Source of the DNA: Paenibacillus sp. 598K | GTDB lineage: Bacteria; Bacillota; Bacilli; Paenibacillales; Paenibacillaceae | Assembly (NCBI RefSeq): GCF_003851045.1 | Contig: NZ_BFBX01000160.1 | Coordinates: 1-32,286, forward strand | Reading direction: 5' to 3' | DNA: 32,286 nt | In this document: positions 1-9,500 of the stretch, one piece after another | Numbering within the stretch: the first letter of the stretch is position 1 | How the letters are laid out: each line of letters begins with the position of its first letter | Notes under the pieces: model-generated | The model's input: the letters and a program-made list of their open reading frames with translations, nothing else | What the model was told of the DNA's origin: nothing | The model's database searches: none | Program-made: the position numbers and the translations under genes

Positions 1-81
1 GCATGGGAATGCTCCGTCTGTCAGACCCGGCTTGATCGAGATGGCAATGCCGCGAAAAATATAAAGGTGATGGCCGTCTGA
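1..81 (+). CDS. tnpB: TnpB (IS200/IS605-family RNA-guided nuclease), C-terminal fragment
   Basis: The first frame is open from base 1 to a TGA at 79-81 and encodes only the last 26 residues; the rest lies outside the window. Visible are a CSVC cysteine pair (second half of the TnpB zinc finger) and then DRDGNAAKNI, the C-terminal RuvC-III motif typical of TnpB, with its catalytic aspartate. TnpB is an RNA-guided DNA endonuclease that helps keep IS200/IS605 elements at donor sites. An element-end hairpin lies 80 bases downstream, which supports the call. Whether the full gene is intact cannot be seen. Confidence 0.85.
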   Translation, partial: AWECSVCQTRLDRDGNAAKNIKVMAV

Positions 82-160
82 TACGGCACATTCCATGAAC
101 TGTGGGAACCACAGGGATCGCTTGGTTCACTTTGCTCCAGAAGGAGTAATTACCCAAGAA

Positions 161-195
161 TCCCCCACCTCAGCCGGTTACGGCAGGTGGCGGGA
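161..195. repeat. Right-end hairpin of the IS element
   Basis: The left arm TCCCCCACCT (161-170) pairs with AGGTGGCGGGA (185-195) with one bulged base. The inner arms GCCG (173-176) and CGGC (181-184) enclose a GTTA loop. An interrupted hairpin like this is expected where TnpA binds and where the omega RNA folds. It also lies just past the end of the minus-strand transporter operon, but lacks a clear U-run to act as its terminator. Confidence 0.7.
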
Positions 196-227
196 GTGTT
201 CAATTCGGGTTTGCAGACACGCCCTAG

Positions 228-1109
228 TTATTCTTTAATAGCGCCGATCATGACGCCTTTGACAAAATACTTCTGCAGGAACGGATACAGAAACAGGATC
301 GGCAAGGTAGCGACCATGATGGTCGCGTACTTGATCGTCTCGGCCACAGGCATCCGGTCGCCCCCGCCGACGCCGGTCATCATGCTGTCCGTGTTGTTCT
401 GGATCAGAATCTCGCGCAGGATGAGCTGCAGCGGGAACAGATCGCGGTTGCGCAGATAGAGCAGGGCGTCGAACCATTTGTTCCAATGCCAGACGCCGTA
501 GAACAGCACCATGACGGCAATGACGGGCATCGAGAGCGGGACGATGACGCGCATCAGAATCGAGAAGTCATTGGCCCCGTCGATGCGTGCGGACTCTTCC
601 AGGGCAGGCGGGATAGCCTGGAAGGAGGTCCGCATAATGATCAGATTCCAGGTGGTCATGGCGCTGGGCAGGATGAGCGCCCAGCGGCTATCCAGCAAGC
701 CGAGATTGAGCATCAGAATATACTTGGGGATGAGGCCGCCGTCAAAAAACATCGTCAGTACGATGAGGACCATAATCGTCGTACCCCACATCACGTTGCG
801 GCGGGACAGACCGTACGCGCCTAATGCCGTCATGATGAGATTAAGCGTGGTGCCGACCAGGACATAGAAAATCGTGTTGATGTAGCTGGTGACGATATTC
901 GGGTTTTGAAATACCATCTTGTACGCCGCCAGAGAGAACCCTTTGGGCCAGAGCAGAATCCCGCGATGCTGGACAAACGCGGAGGATTCGCTGATAGAGG
1001 CGAACAGGACATAGACAAACGGGTACAAGGTAACAACCGATAGCGCGGCCAAAACGAAGATGTTGGACAGATCAAACATCCGCTCGCTCCAAGGCTTGGT
1101 ATGATTCAT
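228..1109 (-). CDS. Carbohydrate ABC transporter permease, LplC/YtcP type (CUT1 family)
   Basis: This 293-residue inner-membrane permease is one of two channel subunits of an oligosaccharide importer. About six hydrophobic segments are visible, starting with the one at roughly residues 14-36. The EAA loop that contacts the ATPase reads EESARIDGAND followed by VIVPLS. The C-terminus (PFLQKYFVKGVMIGAIKE) is the usual ending of LplC-type proteins. It starts 16 bases after the LplB-type gene; its RBS TAGGAGG overlaps that gene's stop codon, so the two are probably translationally coupled. The substrate is not readable from the permease. The divergent polysaccharide lyase suggests uronic-acid-containing oligosaccharides (inference). 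Confidence 0.9.
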   Translation of the reverse strand: MNHTKPWSERMFDLSNIFVLAALSVVTLYPFVYVLFASISESSAFVQHRGILLWPKGFSLAAYKMVFQNPNIVTSYINTIFYVLVGTTLNLIMTALGAYGLSRRNVMWGTTIMVLIVLTMFFDGGLIPKYILMLNLGLLDSRWALILPSAMTTWNLIIMRTSFQAIPPALEESARIDGANDFSILMRVIVPLSMPVIAVMVLFYGVWHWNKWFDALLYLRNRDLFPLQLILREILIQNNTDSMMTGVGGGDRMPVAETIKYATIMVATLPILFLYPFLQKYFVKGVMIGAIKE

Positions 1110-1125
1110 CGTCGTGTCTGACCTC

Positions 1126-2082
1126 CTACATCAGCTTAGTGTCACTGAACCGCTTGCTCATATAATTGGCCGAGAAGAGCAGGGCAAAGTTAATCAGCGA
1201 ATTGAACAGGCCGACGGCCGCGCTGAAGCTGTAGCTGGCCTCCAGCACCCCTTTGCGATACACATAGGTGCCGATCACATCGGCGGTTTCATAGGTCATC
1301 GGGTTGTACATCAGCAGAATCTTCTCGTCCTGGAGCGCCATCAACGAGCCGATCCGCAGGATGAACAGAATGATAATCGTCGGCATGATGCTCGGAATGG
1401 TAATGCTGAGCACCTGACGCAGCCGTCCCGCGCCATCGACTCGGGCTGCCTCGTACAGCGAGGGATCGATGTTGGCGATCGCCGCCAGATAGATGATCGA
1501 GCCCCAGCCCACACCCTGCCACACAGCAGAGGACGTATAGAGGAAGCGGAACCACTCCGGCAGCCTCAAGAACGATAGCGGTTCGCCGCCGAAGAAGAGG
1601 ATCAACTGGTTAATGAGCCCGTCCATGGACAGAAAATCGACCATCATGCCAACAACAACCACGATCGAGATGAAATGCGGCAAGTAGGTGATGGACTGCA
1701 CCGTGCGTTTAAACATGCGGCTCCGGACCTCATTGAGCAGCAAAGCCAAAATAATCGAAGCCGGGAATACAAAGATCAAATCGTAGATCCCCAGCAAAAC
1801 GGTGTTGACGATAATACGCTCGAAGAAAAAGCTGCTGAAGAAATTCTGGAAATGCTCGAAGCCAACCCAAGGACTTCCGGCAATGCCGAGCCCGGCCGAG
1901 AAATTCTTGAACGCCATCTGAATACCGTACATCGGCCCATAATGAAAGACGCCGTAAAAAGCGATAACGGGCAGCAGCATCACATAAATCATGGCATTGC
2001 GACGGAAGTCCTTGGCCACACGCTGACGGAAGGATGGCCTATGCGATGCATGCGGGATTGCGGTTGTCTGATGTGGCTGCAT
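1126..2082 (-). CDS. Carbohydrate ABC transporter permease, LplB type (CUT1 family)
   Basis: This is a permease of about 318 residues, partner of the LplC-type protein encoded next. I chose the ATG at 2082 because GAGGGGAGGG lies just upstream; a longer open frame reaches 2142 but adds residues without an RBS. A cytoplasmic head with many basic residues precedes TM1 (MIYVMLLPVIAFYGVFHY). The EAA loop reads YEAARVDGAGRLRQ followed by TIPSI. The C-terminus ANYMSKRFSDTKLM is typical of LplB. The gene lies 72 bases after the binding-protein gene, separated from it by a hairpin. Confidence 0.9.
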   Translation of the reverse strand: MQPHQTTAIPHASHRPSFRQRVAKDFRRNAMIYVMLLPVIAFYGVFHYGPMYGIQMAFKNFSAGLGIAGSPWVGFEHFQNFFSSFFFERIIVNTVLLGIYDLIFVFPASIILALLLNEVRSRMFKRTVQSITYLPHFISIVVVVGMMVDFLSMDGLINQLILFFGGEPLSFLRLPEWFRFLYTSSAVWQGVGWGSIIYLAAIANIDPSLYEAARVDGAGRLRQVLSITIPSIMPTIIILFILRIGSLMALQDEKILLMYNPMTYETADVIGTYVYRKGVLEASYSFSAAVGLFNSLINFALLFSANYMSKRFSDTKLM

Positions 2083-2112
2083 GTGGAGCCCTCCCCTCAA
2101 TGAATAAGCGAA

Positions 2113-2141
2113 TGCCGGCAGCCGCCGGGCAACTGCCGGCA
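2113..2141. repeat. Intercistronic hairpin between binding-protein and permease genes
   Basis: A perfect 9-bp inverted repeat, TGCCGGCAG (2113-2121) and CTGCCGGCA (2133-2141), has an 11-base loop. It lies directly after the stop codon of the binding-protein gene and before the LplB-type gene. No U-run follows on the minus strand, so it is more likely an mRNA-protecting or attenuating hairpin than a full terminator. The same position is occupied by a hairpin in the second transporter locus. Confidence 0.6.
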
Positions 2142-2154
2142 CGCGTATGCGCCG

Positions 2155-3786
2155 CTATTCCCGGCTGTTGAAGCGGTCAAGCCCCGCTTGCTGAAGCTGG
2201 ATGGCTTCCTCGATGCCCATGCCCTGTATCGTATCGACGAACTTGTCGAACTGGTCGAGCGGGGTGACGCCCATGATGAATTTATTGACCATCTCGTCAT
2301 AGTACGTTTTGACATCGTTCATGATGGAGGCGTAACGCGAGCTCTCCTCCGCCGTAGGCGAGAGGGTCGGCATCCACCGGCTGTTATCCGCATCCATCCA
2401 GGTCGCGATCGCCTCTTGTTGCTCTGGCAGTACGGCATATTGCTCCATGTAACGGGCGTCCTGCACGAAGGGCCCTGAGTAGTTGGCCAGCATATACTTG
2501 GCCATTGCTTGCGTAATTGGCAGATCAGGGTTGTTCATCACCTCGTCGGTATAGGTTGGATACCCATCGATCATTTCATAGCTGACGCCTTCGATGCCGA
2601 AGTTGAAGAGCATATGGCCTTCTTCGCCATAGTTGAAGTCCAACCATTTGACGGTCTCCTCCGGCTTCGCATGCGCCTTGGTGATGGCTGCTCCGGTGCC
2701 TCCGAATGGCGCTTCCCGCTGTCCCAGCAGCGGCTGATCGCCTTTGCTCAAGACGACATTGGGGGCGCCCGCCAGCTTGAACGACGGGTGGCTGCCCTTC
2801 ATCAGATCCGTATACCGTCCAATGCTGCTGCCGGAGTACCCGACGAAAGCGCCGAGCTGGTTATTCGTGACCTTGGCGTCCTTCAGCTTGCCGTCAGTGG
2901 CCGCATAGTCGGCGTCAATGAGCCCCTCTGCATACCACTGGCTCATCGTGGCCAGATATTCCTTGAACTCCGGCTGAATGGGCCCATATCGCACTTGACC
3001 CTCCACCTGATAGAAGGCATCGGTAATGCCCCAAGCCCCCAGGAAGGCCTGGTTCAAGGCCGTCATCGGGATATCCAGCAGCAACGGAATTTCGTCCGCT
3101 TGCCCGTTCTGATTCGGATCGCCCGTCTTGAACGCCTTCAGCGTCTCATACCACTCGTCTATCGTCTCGGGCATCGGCAGGTTCAGTGCGTCCAGCCAAT
3201 CCTGACGAATAATCAGACCGTTATAGGTGAGGAGGTTATCATCGCCGCGAATGAACGGGAACACATAAATGTTGCCGTCATCGGTCGTAATTAATTTGCG
3301 ATATTCCGGATTGTCGGTCAGCAGCTTGGTCAGATTCGGCGCATGCGCTTCGATGAGTTCGTTGAGTCGGATGATCGTGCCGTCTGCGATCGCCTTGTCC
3401 GGTCCGCCTGCTACACTGGACCAGGTGTACTGGATGACATCGGGCACATTGCCGGAGGAGACCATCAGATTAAAGGCGTCGAGCTCCTGTCCCTGCGGCG
3501 GATGCTGGAAGGCGACTTGCGTGCCAGTAATCTTCTCGATTTCTTGATAGACGGCAATTTCACTGGCATCCTTCATCGTTTCAGACACGTTGGAGTTCAG
3601 GGGCACCCAATAGGTCAGCTGGTCGGGATACCCGACCTCGGCGCTTTGTGCTGGCGGGGTGTTCGCGGGGTCAGCCGGCGCGTCCGGCGATTGGGGCTTG
3701 GCATTGCCATTGGAGCACCCTGCGATCAGAGCTGCGACAACGGCAGTGACGACGAACCCCTTTAGTTTGTTATTAGTCGTATACAA
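2155..3786 (-). CDS. Extracellular carbohydrate-binding lipoprotein, LplA type
   Basis: This is a solute-binding protein of 543 residues, lipid-anchored outside the cell, that delivers oligosaccharide to the adjacent permeases. The open frame runs to 4077, but the supported start is a TTG at 3786, nine bases after GGAGG. It gives a short basic head, a hydrophobic stretch (GFVVTAVVAALIAGC) with lipobox LIAGC, and then a Ser/Asn/Pro/Ala-rich linker. The rest matches large cluster-B binding proteins (bacterial extracellular solute-binding protein 1 type), with long paired domains and many aromatic residues. It is the first transporter gene of the minus-strand operon and lies downstream of the sensor regulator. 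The substrate is unknown. Confidence 0.9.
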   Translation of the reverse strand: MYTTNNKLKGFVVTAVVAALIAGCSNGNAKPQSPDAPADPANTPPAQSAEVGYPDQLTYWVPLNSNVSETMKDASEIAVYQEIEKITGTQVAFQHPPQGQELDAFNLMVSSGNVPDVIQYTWSSVAGGPDKAIADGTIIRLNELIEAHAPNLTKLLTDNPEYRKLITTDDGNIYVFPFIRGDDNLLTYNGLIIRQDWLDALNLPMPETIDEWYETLKAFKTGDPNQNGQADEIPLLLDIPMTALNQAFLGAWGITDAFYQVEGQVRYGPIQPEFKEYLATMSQWYAEGLIDADYAATDGKLKDAKVTNNQLGAFVGYSGSSIGRYTDLMKGSHPSFKLAGAPNVVLSKGDQPLLGQREAPFGGTGAAITKAHAKPEETVKWLDFNYGEEGHMLFNFGIEGVSYEMIDGYPTYTDEVMNNPDLPITQAMAKYMLANYSGPFVQDARYMEQYAVLPEQQEAIATWMDADNSRWMPTLSPTAEESSRYASIMNDVKTYYDEMVNKFIMGVTPLDQFDKFVDTIQGMGIEEAIQLQQAGLDRFNSRE

Positions 3787-3895
3787 TTGCAGACGCCTCC
3801 TTGGGATAGGTTGGTAAGGCTGCTTGCTCTGGCCCAATTGTACGTAGCGGCGGTTCGTCTCGTACATGGTACAGATTCGTGATGCGCTGTCGTTT

Positions 3896-3943
3896 CTTAA
3901 GATCGACGTTAATCTGCACCAGCCAATCTTAAGATCGGTGCAG
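3896..3943. repeat. Direct repeat and inverted repeat at the regulator-transporter junction
   Basis: CTTAAGATCG occurs twice, at 3896-3905 and 3928-3937. CTGCACC (3914-3920) is inverted as GGTGCAG (3937-3943). Together they straddle the stop codon of the AraC-type regulator gene, upstream of the binding-protein gene on the minus strand. This could be a regulator-binding pair or an attenuating hairpin; the sequence does not decide between them. Confidence 0.35.
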
Positions 3944-6220
3944 TTCCTTGTACTTGCCGGGGGTGATGCCTTCGTATTTTTTGAACATCCGGATAAAGCC
4001 GATATCGCTGGAATAGCCAACCTCTTCGGCAATCTTGCCAATGGTATGGTCTTTCTCCTCCAAGAGCGTCTTGGCATGTCTGAGGCGCACCTGAGCCAGA
4101 TAGTCGCTTAAGGTTACGCCGCTGTTTTTCTTGAAAAAAGAGGAGAGGTATTGCGGCGTAATCTGGAACTGCTCAGCGATATAGGCAAGACTGAGCATCG
4201 GATTGGCATACTGCTCGTTGATATACGTCTTCATTCGCTCCAGCATGAGCAGGGCAGGGTCGCCGCGGTGGGTATTCACATGCGCGCATACTTGCTCATA
4301 CATCGAGACGACATCCTGGTACAGCTCCTCGACAGAGCCGGCTTCGTTCAGCTTCTCCAGCGGACCCCCGGCATCCCCGAAAATATCCTCGTATTGCAGG
4401 CTCAAGGTATTGAGCAGCTTGAACAGCGTACTGATCAGATTGGAGAATAGTAGCTTGCCCAGCTCCGGCGTCATTTGGCTGCTGCCGAAATTGCTCGTAT
4501 ATAACTGATGGATGACCTCGGCGGCTTTGGCGGCATTGCCGCTCTTGGTTGCGTTGATCAGCTGCGCTTCGGTCTCCAAAGGGAAGTTGTACGAAACGCC
4601 TGTTGCGTTTTTTACTTGCTCATACACAAGCACGGGCTGGTAGTTGACGAAGATCGCATAGTCCATCGCCTTCATGCATTCACGCAGCGCTTCCGGAATG
4701 GCTTGCAGGCTGGCATGCACCTCGCTCACCGCCAGGGTGGTCAACGTGCGGAACCGTTCCTTTAATACGGCATTCAGCTGCTCTACCCAATCGTAAAATT
4801 CCTGCCTGCTATGTCCTGTCGGCAGATTGAGGATGACGGCAAGCGTGCTTTTGTCCAGCTCGACGGCATAAGAAGGCAGCGTCGTCATCTCTTCGGCAAT
4901 CTTGCCGGCAACAAACCGAATCAATGCCCACTCGCTCTCGCTGTCATTGCGGATAAATCCACTCGCATCGTCGAGACGAATCAGAATGACGCTATAGTGG
5001 TCGTACGGAAAGGAGATGCCCATAAAGGCCAGCGTCTCCGGCGTCAGCTGGTCCCATTCCACATATCCCTTGAGCAGCCTGCCAAGGAAGTTGGTCCGGA
5101 TGACGGGGGTCTGTTTAATGAGCTGGTCCTCGAGCTCTGCCTGCTTGTCCATCGAGTGCAGCACCGAGGATTTGATGTAGTCGTATTCGTCCAGGTATTG
5201 CTTTTCTTCGTCAGACTTGCGACTGCCGATCGAATGAATAATTTCCTTGAGCGGACGGTACGCACGATAGCTCATGAGGCTGCATACGATTCCTCCGGCT
5301 ACAAGACAGAAGATCAGCATACTCAGCGCTTGCATCTTGACCTCGTTCACCCGCTCCCAGAACACCTCGCCCGGCACGACAGAGATGTATTCCCAGCCGC
5401 TCTGCAGGGAGTGAGTGGACAGGCTCATATTGTCCTGCTGCCCTGTCAGCGCTGTGGACAGCTCGATATCGGGATCGCCGGTGCGCAGGAGCACCTGGCC
5501 TGCCGCATCTTTAATGAAGAGAGCGCCGTTATTGGCCTTGATGATCTCGGCCATCAGCTGCTGGATTTCCTGCTCGTTGATGAGGATGACGAGCGAGCCG
5601 GAGGGCGTCGTACGCTCGCCGATGGGCAAGGATTGCATGTAAGTGACGACATTGCGCTGCGTATAGCCGCTGCCGATCTTGGCTGAGGGCAGGAAGCGTT
5701 TGAACTGTGGCTCTCGAAGAAGCGCTTGCCATTGCTCATAGTCCATTTGCTCATATCCATAGATGCTGGAGTAGAACAGCTGGCTGCTTGTTTTCATCGT
5801 TGGCGTGAGCACCGTGTCGCTCTCATGAAAATAAATATAGAAATCGCTGATGAACGTGCTGATGTTGCGGTAGCGTTCGAGCTCCTCCTTGAACCGGACA
5901 AACTCATAGGACTCTGGTCCGCTGAGCGGAGCGGCATGTCGGAGCAAGCCGGGCAACTGGGGATGGGTATAGATATGTCTGGCCAGCTGATCCAACTCCT
6001 CCAATCGGCTGTCAACAACCTGCTTGACTTGCTCGATCAAGGCCGAGTTGGCATTGTTGGCATTTTCGATCATGATCGACTCCACCTGATTGTACAGTCC
6101 CAGCCCGATCCCGAGCGGAATCATCAGCACCATCATATAAGAGAACATTAACGTCGCGAACACGCTCATTCGGTTGAAGAACTTTATTTTGCGCGTCCGT
6201 GCTTGCTTGTAAGATGGCAT
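3929..6220 (-). CDS. Membrane-anchored sensor with AraC-family DNA-binding domain
   Basis: This is a 763-residue one-component regulator. TM1 is at about residues 18-42 and a second transmembrane segment at about 297-318, enclosing an extracellular sensor region of about 250 residues (Cache-like by size and position). A cytoplasmic region follows, then a C-terminal AraC double helix-turn-helix at about 664-763 (SLAYIAEQFQITPQYLSSFF, then IGKIAEEVGYSSDIGFIRMF and the PGKYKE ending). The RBS GGGAGGAG precedes the ATG at 6220. In Paenibacillus such proteins sit beside the LplABC-type transporter they control, as here. It probably senses an extracellular sugar or a loaded binding protein and activates the operon downstream, and possibly the divergent lyase gene. 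Confidence 0.9.
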   Translation of the reverse strand: MPSYKQARTRKIKFFNRMSVFATLMFSYMMVLMIPLGIGLGLYNQVESIMIENANNANSALIEQVKQVVDSRLEELDQLARHIYTHPQLPGLLRHAAPLSGPESYEFVRFKEELERYRNISTFISDFYIYFHESDTVLTPTMKTSSQLFYSSIYGYEQMDYEQWQALLREPQFKRFLPSAKIGSGYTQRNVVTYMQSLPIGERTTPSGSLVILINEQEIQQLMAEIIKANNGALFIKDAAGQVLLRTGDPDIELSTALTGQQDNMSLSTHSLQSGWEYISVVPGEVFWERVNEVKMQALSMLIFCLVAGGIVCSLMSYRAYRPLKEIIHSIGSRKSDEEKQYLDEYDYIKSSVLHSMDKQAELEDQLIKQTPVIRTNFLGRLLKGYVEWDQLTPETLAFMGISFPYDHYSVILIRLDDASGFIRNDSESEWALIRFVAGKIAEEMTTLPSYAVELDKSTLAVILNLPTGHSRQEFYDWVEQLNAVLKERFRTLTTLAVSEVHASLQAIPEALRECMKAMDYAIFVNYQPVLVYEQVKNATGVSYNFPLETEAQLINATKSGNAAKAAEVIHQLYTSNFGSSQMTPELGKLLFSNLISTLFKLLNTLSLQYEDIFGDAGGPLEKLNEAGSVEELYQDVVSMYEQVCAHVNTHRGDPALLMLERMKTYINEQYANPMLSLAYIAEQFQITPQYLSSFFKKNSGVTLSDYLAQVRLRHAKTLLEEKDHTIGKIAEEVGYSSDIGFIRMFKKYEGITPGKYKELHRS

Positions 6221-6372
6221 AGGCGTTTGTCTCCTCCCCGTCCCCCGGTGTAGTAAGCAGTCTTTTGATTAGACATTGTAATTCAACCCGTGCAGGACAT
6301 TTCCTGTGCGCAGTTAGGAAATTCTGACAAAATCTTAACAATAGCCTGACGATATGAAGGATGTACTGTAGG

Positions 6373-6400
6373 TTATGGCCATAAAGTGGCCTAGTATAGA
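6373..6400 (+). promoter_or_regulatory. Palindrome plus candidate -10 upstream of the polysaccharide lyase
   Basis: TTATGGCCATAA (6373-6384) is a perfect 12-bp palindrome, overlapping a second inverted repeat, GGCCA...TGGCC. A -10-like TATAGA lies at 6395-6400. The palindrome sits over the expected -35 position, which suits an activator or repressor site. No good -35 match is visible, consistent with activated transcription. Confidence 0.4.
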
Positions 6401-6418
6401 AGCTGCTTGGAGACGAGT

Positions 6419-6491
6419 TATGCTTCCGAAGCGAGTTTTCCTTCGGAAAACTAAGCGTATGCTTCCGAAGCGAGTTTTCCTTCGGAAAACT
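6419..6491 (+). repeat. Two identical tandem hairpins in the lyase 5' leader
   Basis: A 34-base sequence is exactly duplicated (6419-6452 and 6458-6491, offset 39 bases). Each copy contains the perfect inverted repeat TTCCGAAG...CTTCGGAA with a nine-base loop. The second copy ends four bases before the RBS AGGAGG (6495-6500), so on mRNA two equal hairpins stand directly in front of the lyase start. Confidence 0.8.
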
Positions 6492-6508
6492 TTTAGGAGG
6501 GGATGACA

Positions 6509-9500
6509 GTGAAACGCTTGATTGCGCGATGTCTTGTTCTCGTTCTTTGTGTCACATCCATGTCTGTACCTTATGTCGAAGCTGGGCAATACGAGGGGAG
6601 CATCGCTATGGCCGCAAACAATTTGCTGACTAATGGAGGGTTCGAAATGCTGGGCGGCACGAACAACAACTGGCAGGACGGGATCGCGCCTGCAAACACA
6701 TCTTTCTTCCGCAGTACAGGCACGCCAGTCTTCGCCGTGGATGATACGGTGAGCCGCAGCGGCAGCCGCTCGGCCCGCATCTCGGCCGATAGTGTCAGCC
6801 GCGGCGCAATTGTCCAAGAGACAAGGGGAGCTCACCTGGTGGCGGGGCAGACGTACCGGATGAGCGGCTGGATGAAGACGGAGCAGCTATCCAATAAAGC
6901 GATCCTGCGTGTCCAGGCAGGTCGCAGCGGCAGCAATATCCTGACCAACTTTGGTCAATTGACGGGCACGAGCGACTGGACGTACTTCAGCCATGACTTG
7001 ACGCTTCCAGATACGATCACCAACCCGGCCTGGATTAAGCTTGAGGCATTCCTGGAAAATTCGACGGGTACGATGTGGCTCGACGACTTCTCCATCGTAC
7101 ATATCGAGCCTGACGCAGCGGCAGAGCCTGTGCTGGACCTGCTATGGCATGCGACGCCCAAAAATACAGCGCTGGCAGGGAAGCTCGAGAAGGTAAGATT
7201 CGCCGACCCGGGCAGCTTGACCTGGACTGGCGTATCGGAGGCGGAGCACGGCGAGGCGAGTGTTGCTGCCGACGGGAGCTTCGTGTATACCCCGGACACC
7301 GGGTATATCGGCTACGACCGCTTCCTGGTCCGGGCCGATAGCGGGACGGGCGCTTCTGCCGAGGGCGAGGTGAGGGTATTCGTCCTCCCGGATACAGCGG
7401 ACATCCTGGCCCTGATGGGGCCGGACGGCGGCGGGGGACTGCTGGCTAATGATGCGCGCTGGGTGGAGATCGAGCAGCTCCTCGCAGACGGCGATCCGTA
7501 CATGCTGGCATGGGCGGATGAACTACAGGCGTTGGCAGACGGGGTGTTGGCGACAGAGCCGTTGCCGCATACCGCTAACGGCGCCAATTATAACGTCATA
7601 CGCGACCGCCTCATTCACACCTCGCTCATGTACAGATTGAGCGGGGAAGCGAGCTACGCGGCAAGGGCAGTGACGGAACTGGAGGCCATTGCCGCCTACC
7701 CGGACTGGTACGGTCGCACGAACAATATGCTGCCGCTCGCCGAGCTGACGTATGGCGTCGCACTGGCGTATGATTGGCTGCAAGGCTACCTGACGGAGGA
7801 GCAAAGCGAGCGGATCGCCGAGGCAATTCGCGTCAAATCGCTTGGTGTCGCGCTCGCGTGGTATCGGGGGGAGTTCCGTCATAACGGGGAGTTCAACAAT
7901 ATTAATCTGGTCGATAACGGCTGCTTCGCCCTGGCGGCGCTGGCGATCATGGATCGAGGCGGAGCAGCGGCCGATGATGCTGCGGAAGTGCTGCGAGGCG
8001 CTTATACCAAGCTGCAGCAAGCGCTGCGCTTCTATACGGAGGACGGTAGCTGGCTGGAGGGCCCTGCCTACTGGCATTATGGAGGCCAATACTTCACCTA
8101 CATGATGGCAGCTATGAACAACGTGCTCGGTGAAGATTATGGGCTGTCTGCCCTGCCGGGCGTCGCGGCCTCGGGCGAGTTTCCGGTCTACCTGCTCGGG
8201 GAAGGCGGATTCTTTGACTTCTATGATGGCGGGATCAGTCTTAATCAGCCGGAATCGATGTGGTATGCAGATTTCTATAATCAGCCGCAGCACGCTTGGC
8301 ACTTGGGGGATCTCTATGACCGCAAGGGGGTATTCGACCCGCTATACCTTGTGTTCTATAAGACTGGCATGTTCGACACGCCGCCGGTTGCGCTGGACCG
8401 TACGTTCCGTGGTATCGAGACGATATCGATGCGCAGCGCCTGGGACGATCCGAATGCCCTGTTCGCAGCGATGAAGGGCTTCGATGATACGCTGCTCAGT
8501 CATCACGATCTCGATGCCGGCACCTTTGTATTCGACGCGCTGGGGGTACGGTGGGCGATGGATTCGGGCAATGAGTCGTATAATCTGCCGGGCTTCTGGG
8601 ATTATAGCGGGGCCAGATGGCAGTACTACCGCAAGACGGCGGAAGGGCACAACACGATCGTCGTGAATCCGCAGGATAATCCGATTATGCAGCAGCAGCA
8701 CAATGCCAGGGCGCTCTTGATCGATAGCGAGCTCAAGCCTCGAGGGGCCTATGGCATCCTGGATCTGACGGAGCGGTATGCGCGCGATGCGGTATCGATG
8801 AAGCGGGGAATGATGCTGGCAGCGGATCGCCAGGAGTTGATCGTACGGGATGAGATGCGATTCAAGCAGCCGTCGGAATGGTACTGGTTCATGCATACGC
8901 GGGCGGAGGTCGAGATTGTAGAGGACGGCAGAGCGGCGGTGCTCTCCTCGCAGGATAAACGGCTGTACGTCAAGCTGCTGGAAGCCCCGGCAGGCGCCGA
9001 GCTATCCGTGATGGCTGCCCAGCCGCTGCCCACCTCGCCGAATCCCGAAGGCCAATCCATCAATCATGGCATTCGCAAGCTTGCTGTGCATATGGCGGGC
9101 GTAGAGCAGAGCGATCTGACGGTATGGATGGTTCCATTGCGGGAGGGCGAGCCCTTGCCTCAGGAAACGCCAACGGTAAGCGTGCTGACAGATTGGTCGA
9201 TTCCGGATGGCGAGCTGCCTGAGGTTATCGTCCGGCCGCAGGCGCAGCATATTGCAGTAGATGGTCAGCCGCTGTCCGGCTTTAATCCAAAACAGACGTA
9301 TTACGAGGTCATCGTACCATTCGACCAGTTGGATATCCCTGTCGTAACCGCGGCGAGCGACTACTCCGTGTCGGTGCGTCAGGCAGAGGGCTTGCCAGGC
9401 AAAGCGATCGTGGAGGTGACGGACCCGGCGCGACCGGGCGCGGTGGAGCGCTATACCATTCGGTTCGAGTCCGGACCCATTATCGGGGAACCGCCCGCAG

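Larger units (their letters stand above)
1..203 (+). mobile_element. IS200/IS605-type element, right end
   Basis: The segment combines the tnpB 3' end with a downstream imperfect palindrome ending near GTGTTCAA, the usual layout of the right end of these elements, which carry subterminal hairpins instead of terminal inverted repeats. The exact boundary (about 195-203) is inferred. In this family the guide (omega) RNA covers the tnpB 3' region and the right end, so bases about 82-200 probably include its scaffold, with the guide read from the flanking DNA. Confidence 0.65.

Noticed and set aside
3787..4077. 97-residue in-frame N-terminal extension of the first binding protein
   Set aside because: It overlaps the end of the AraC-type gene and has no RBS; the TTG at 3786 follows GGAGG and gives a proper lipoprotein signal peptide.
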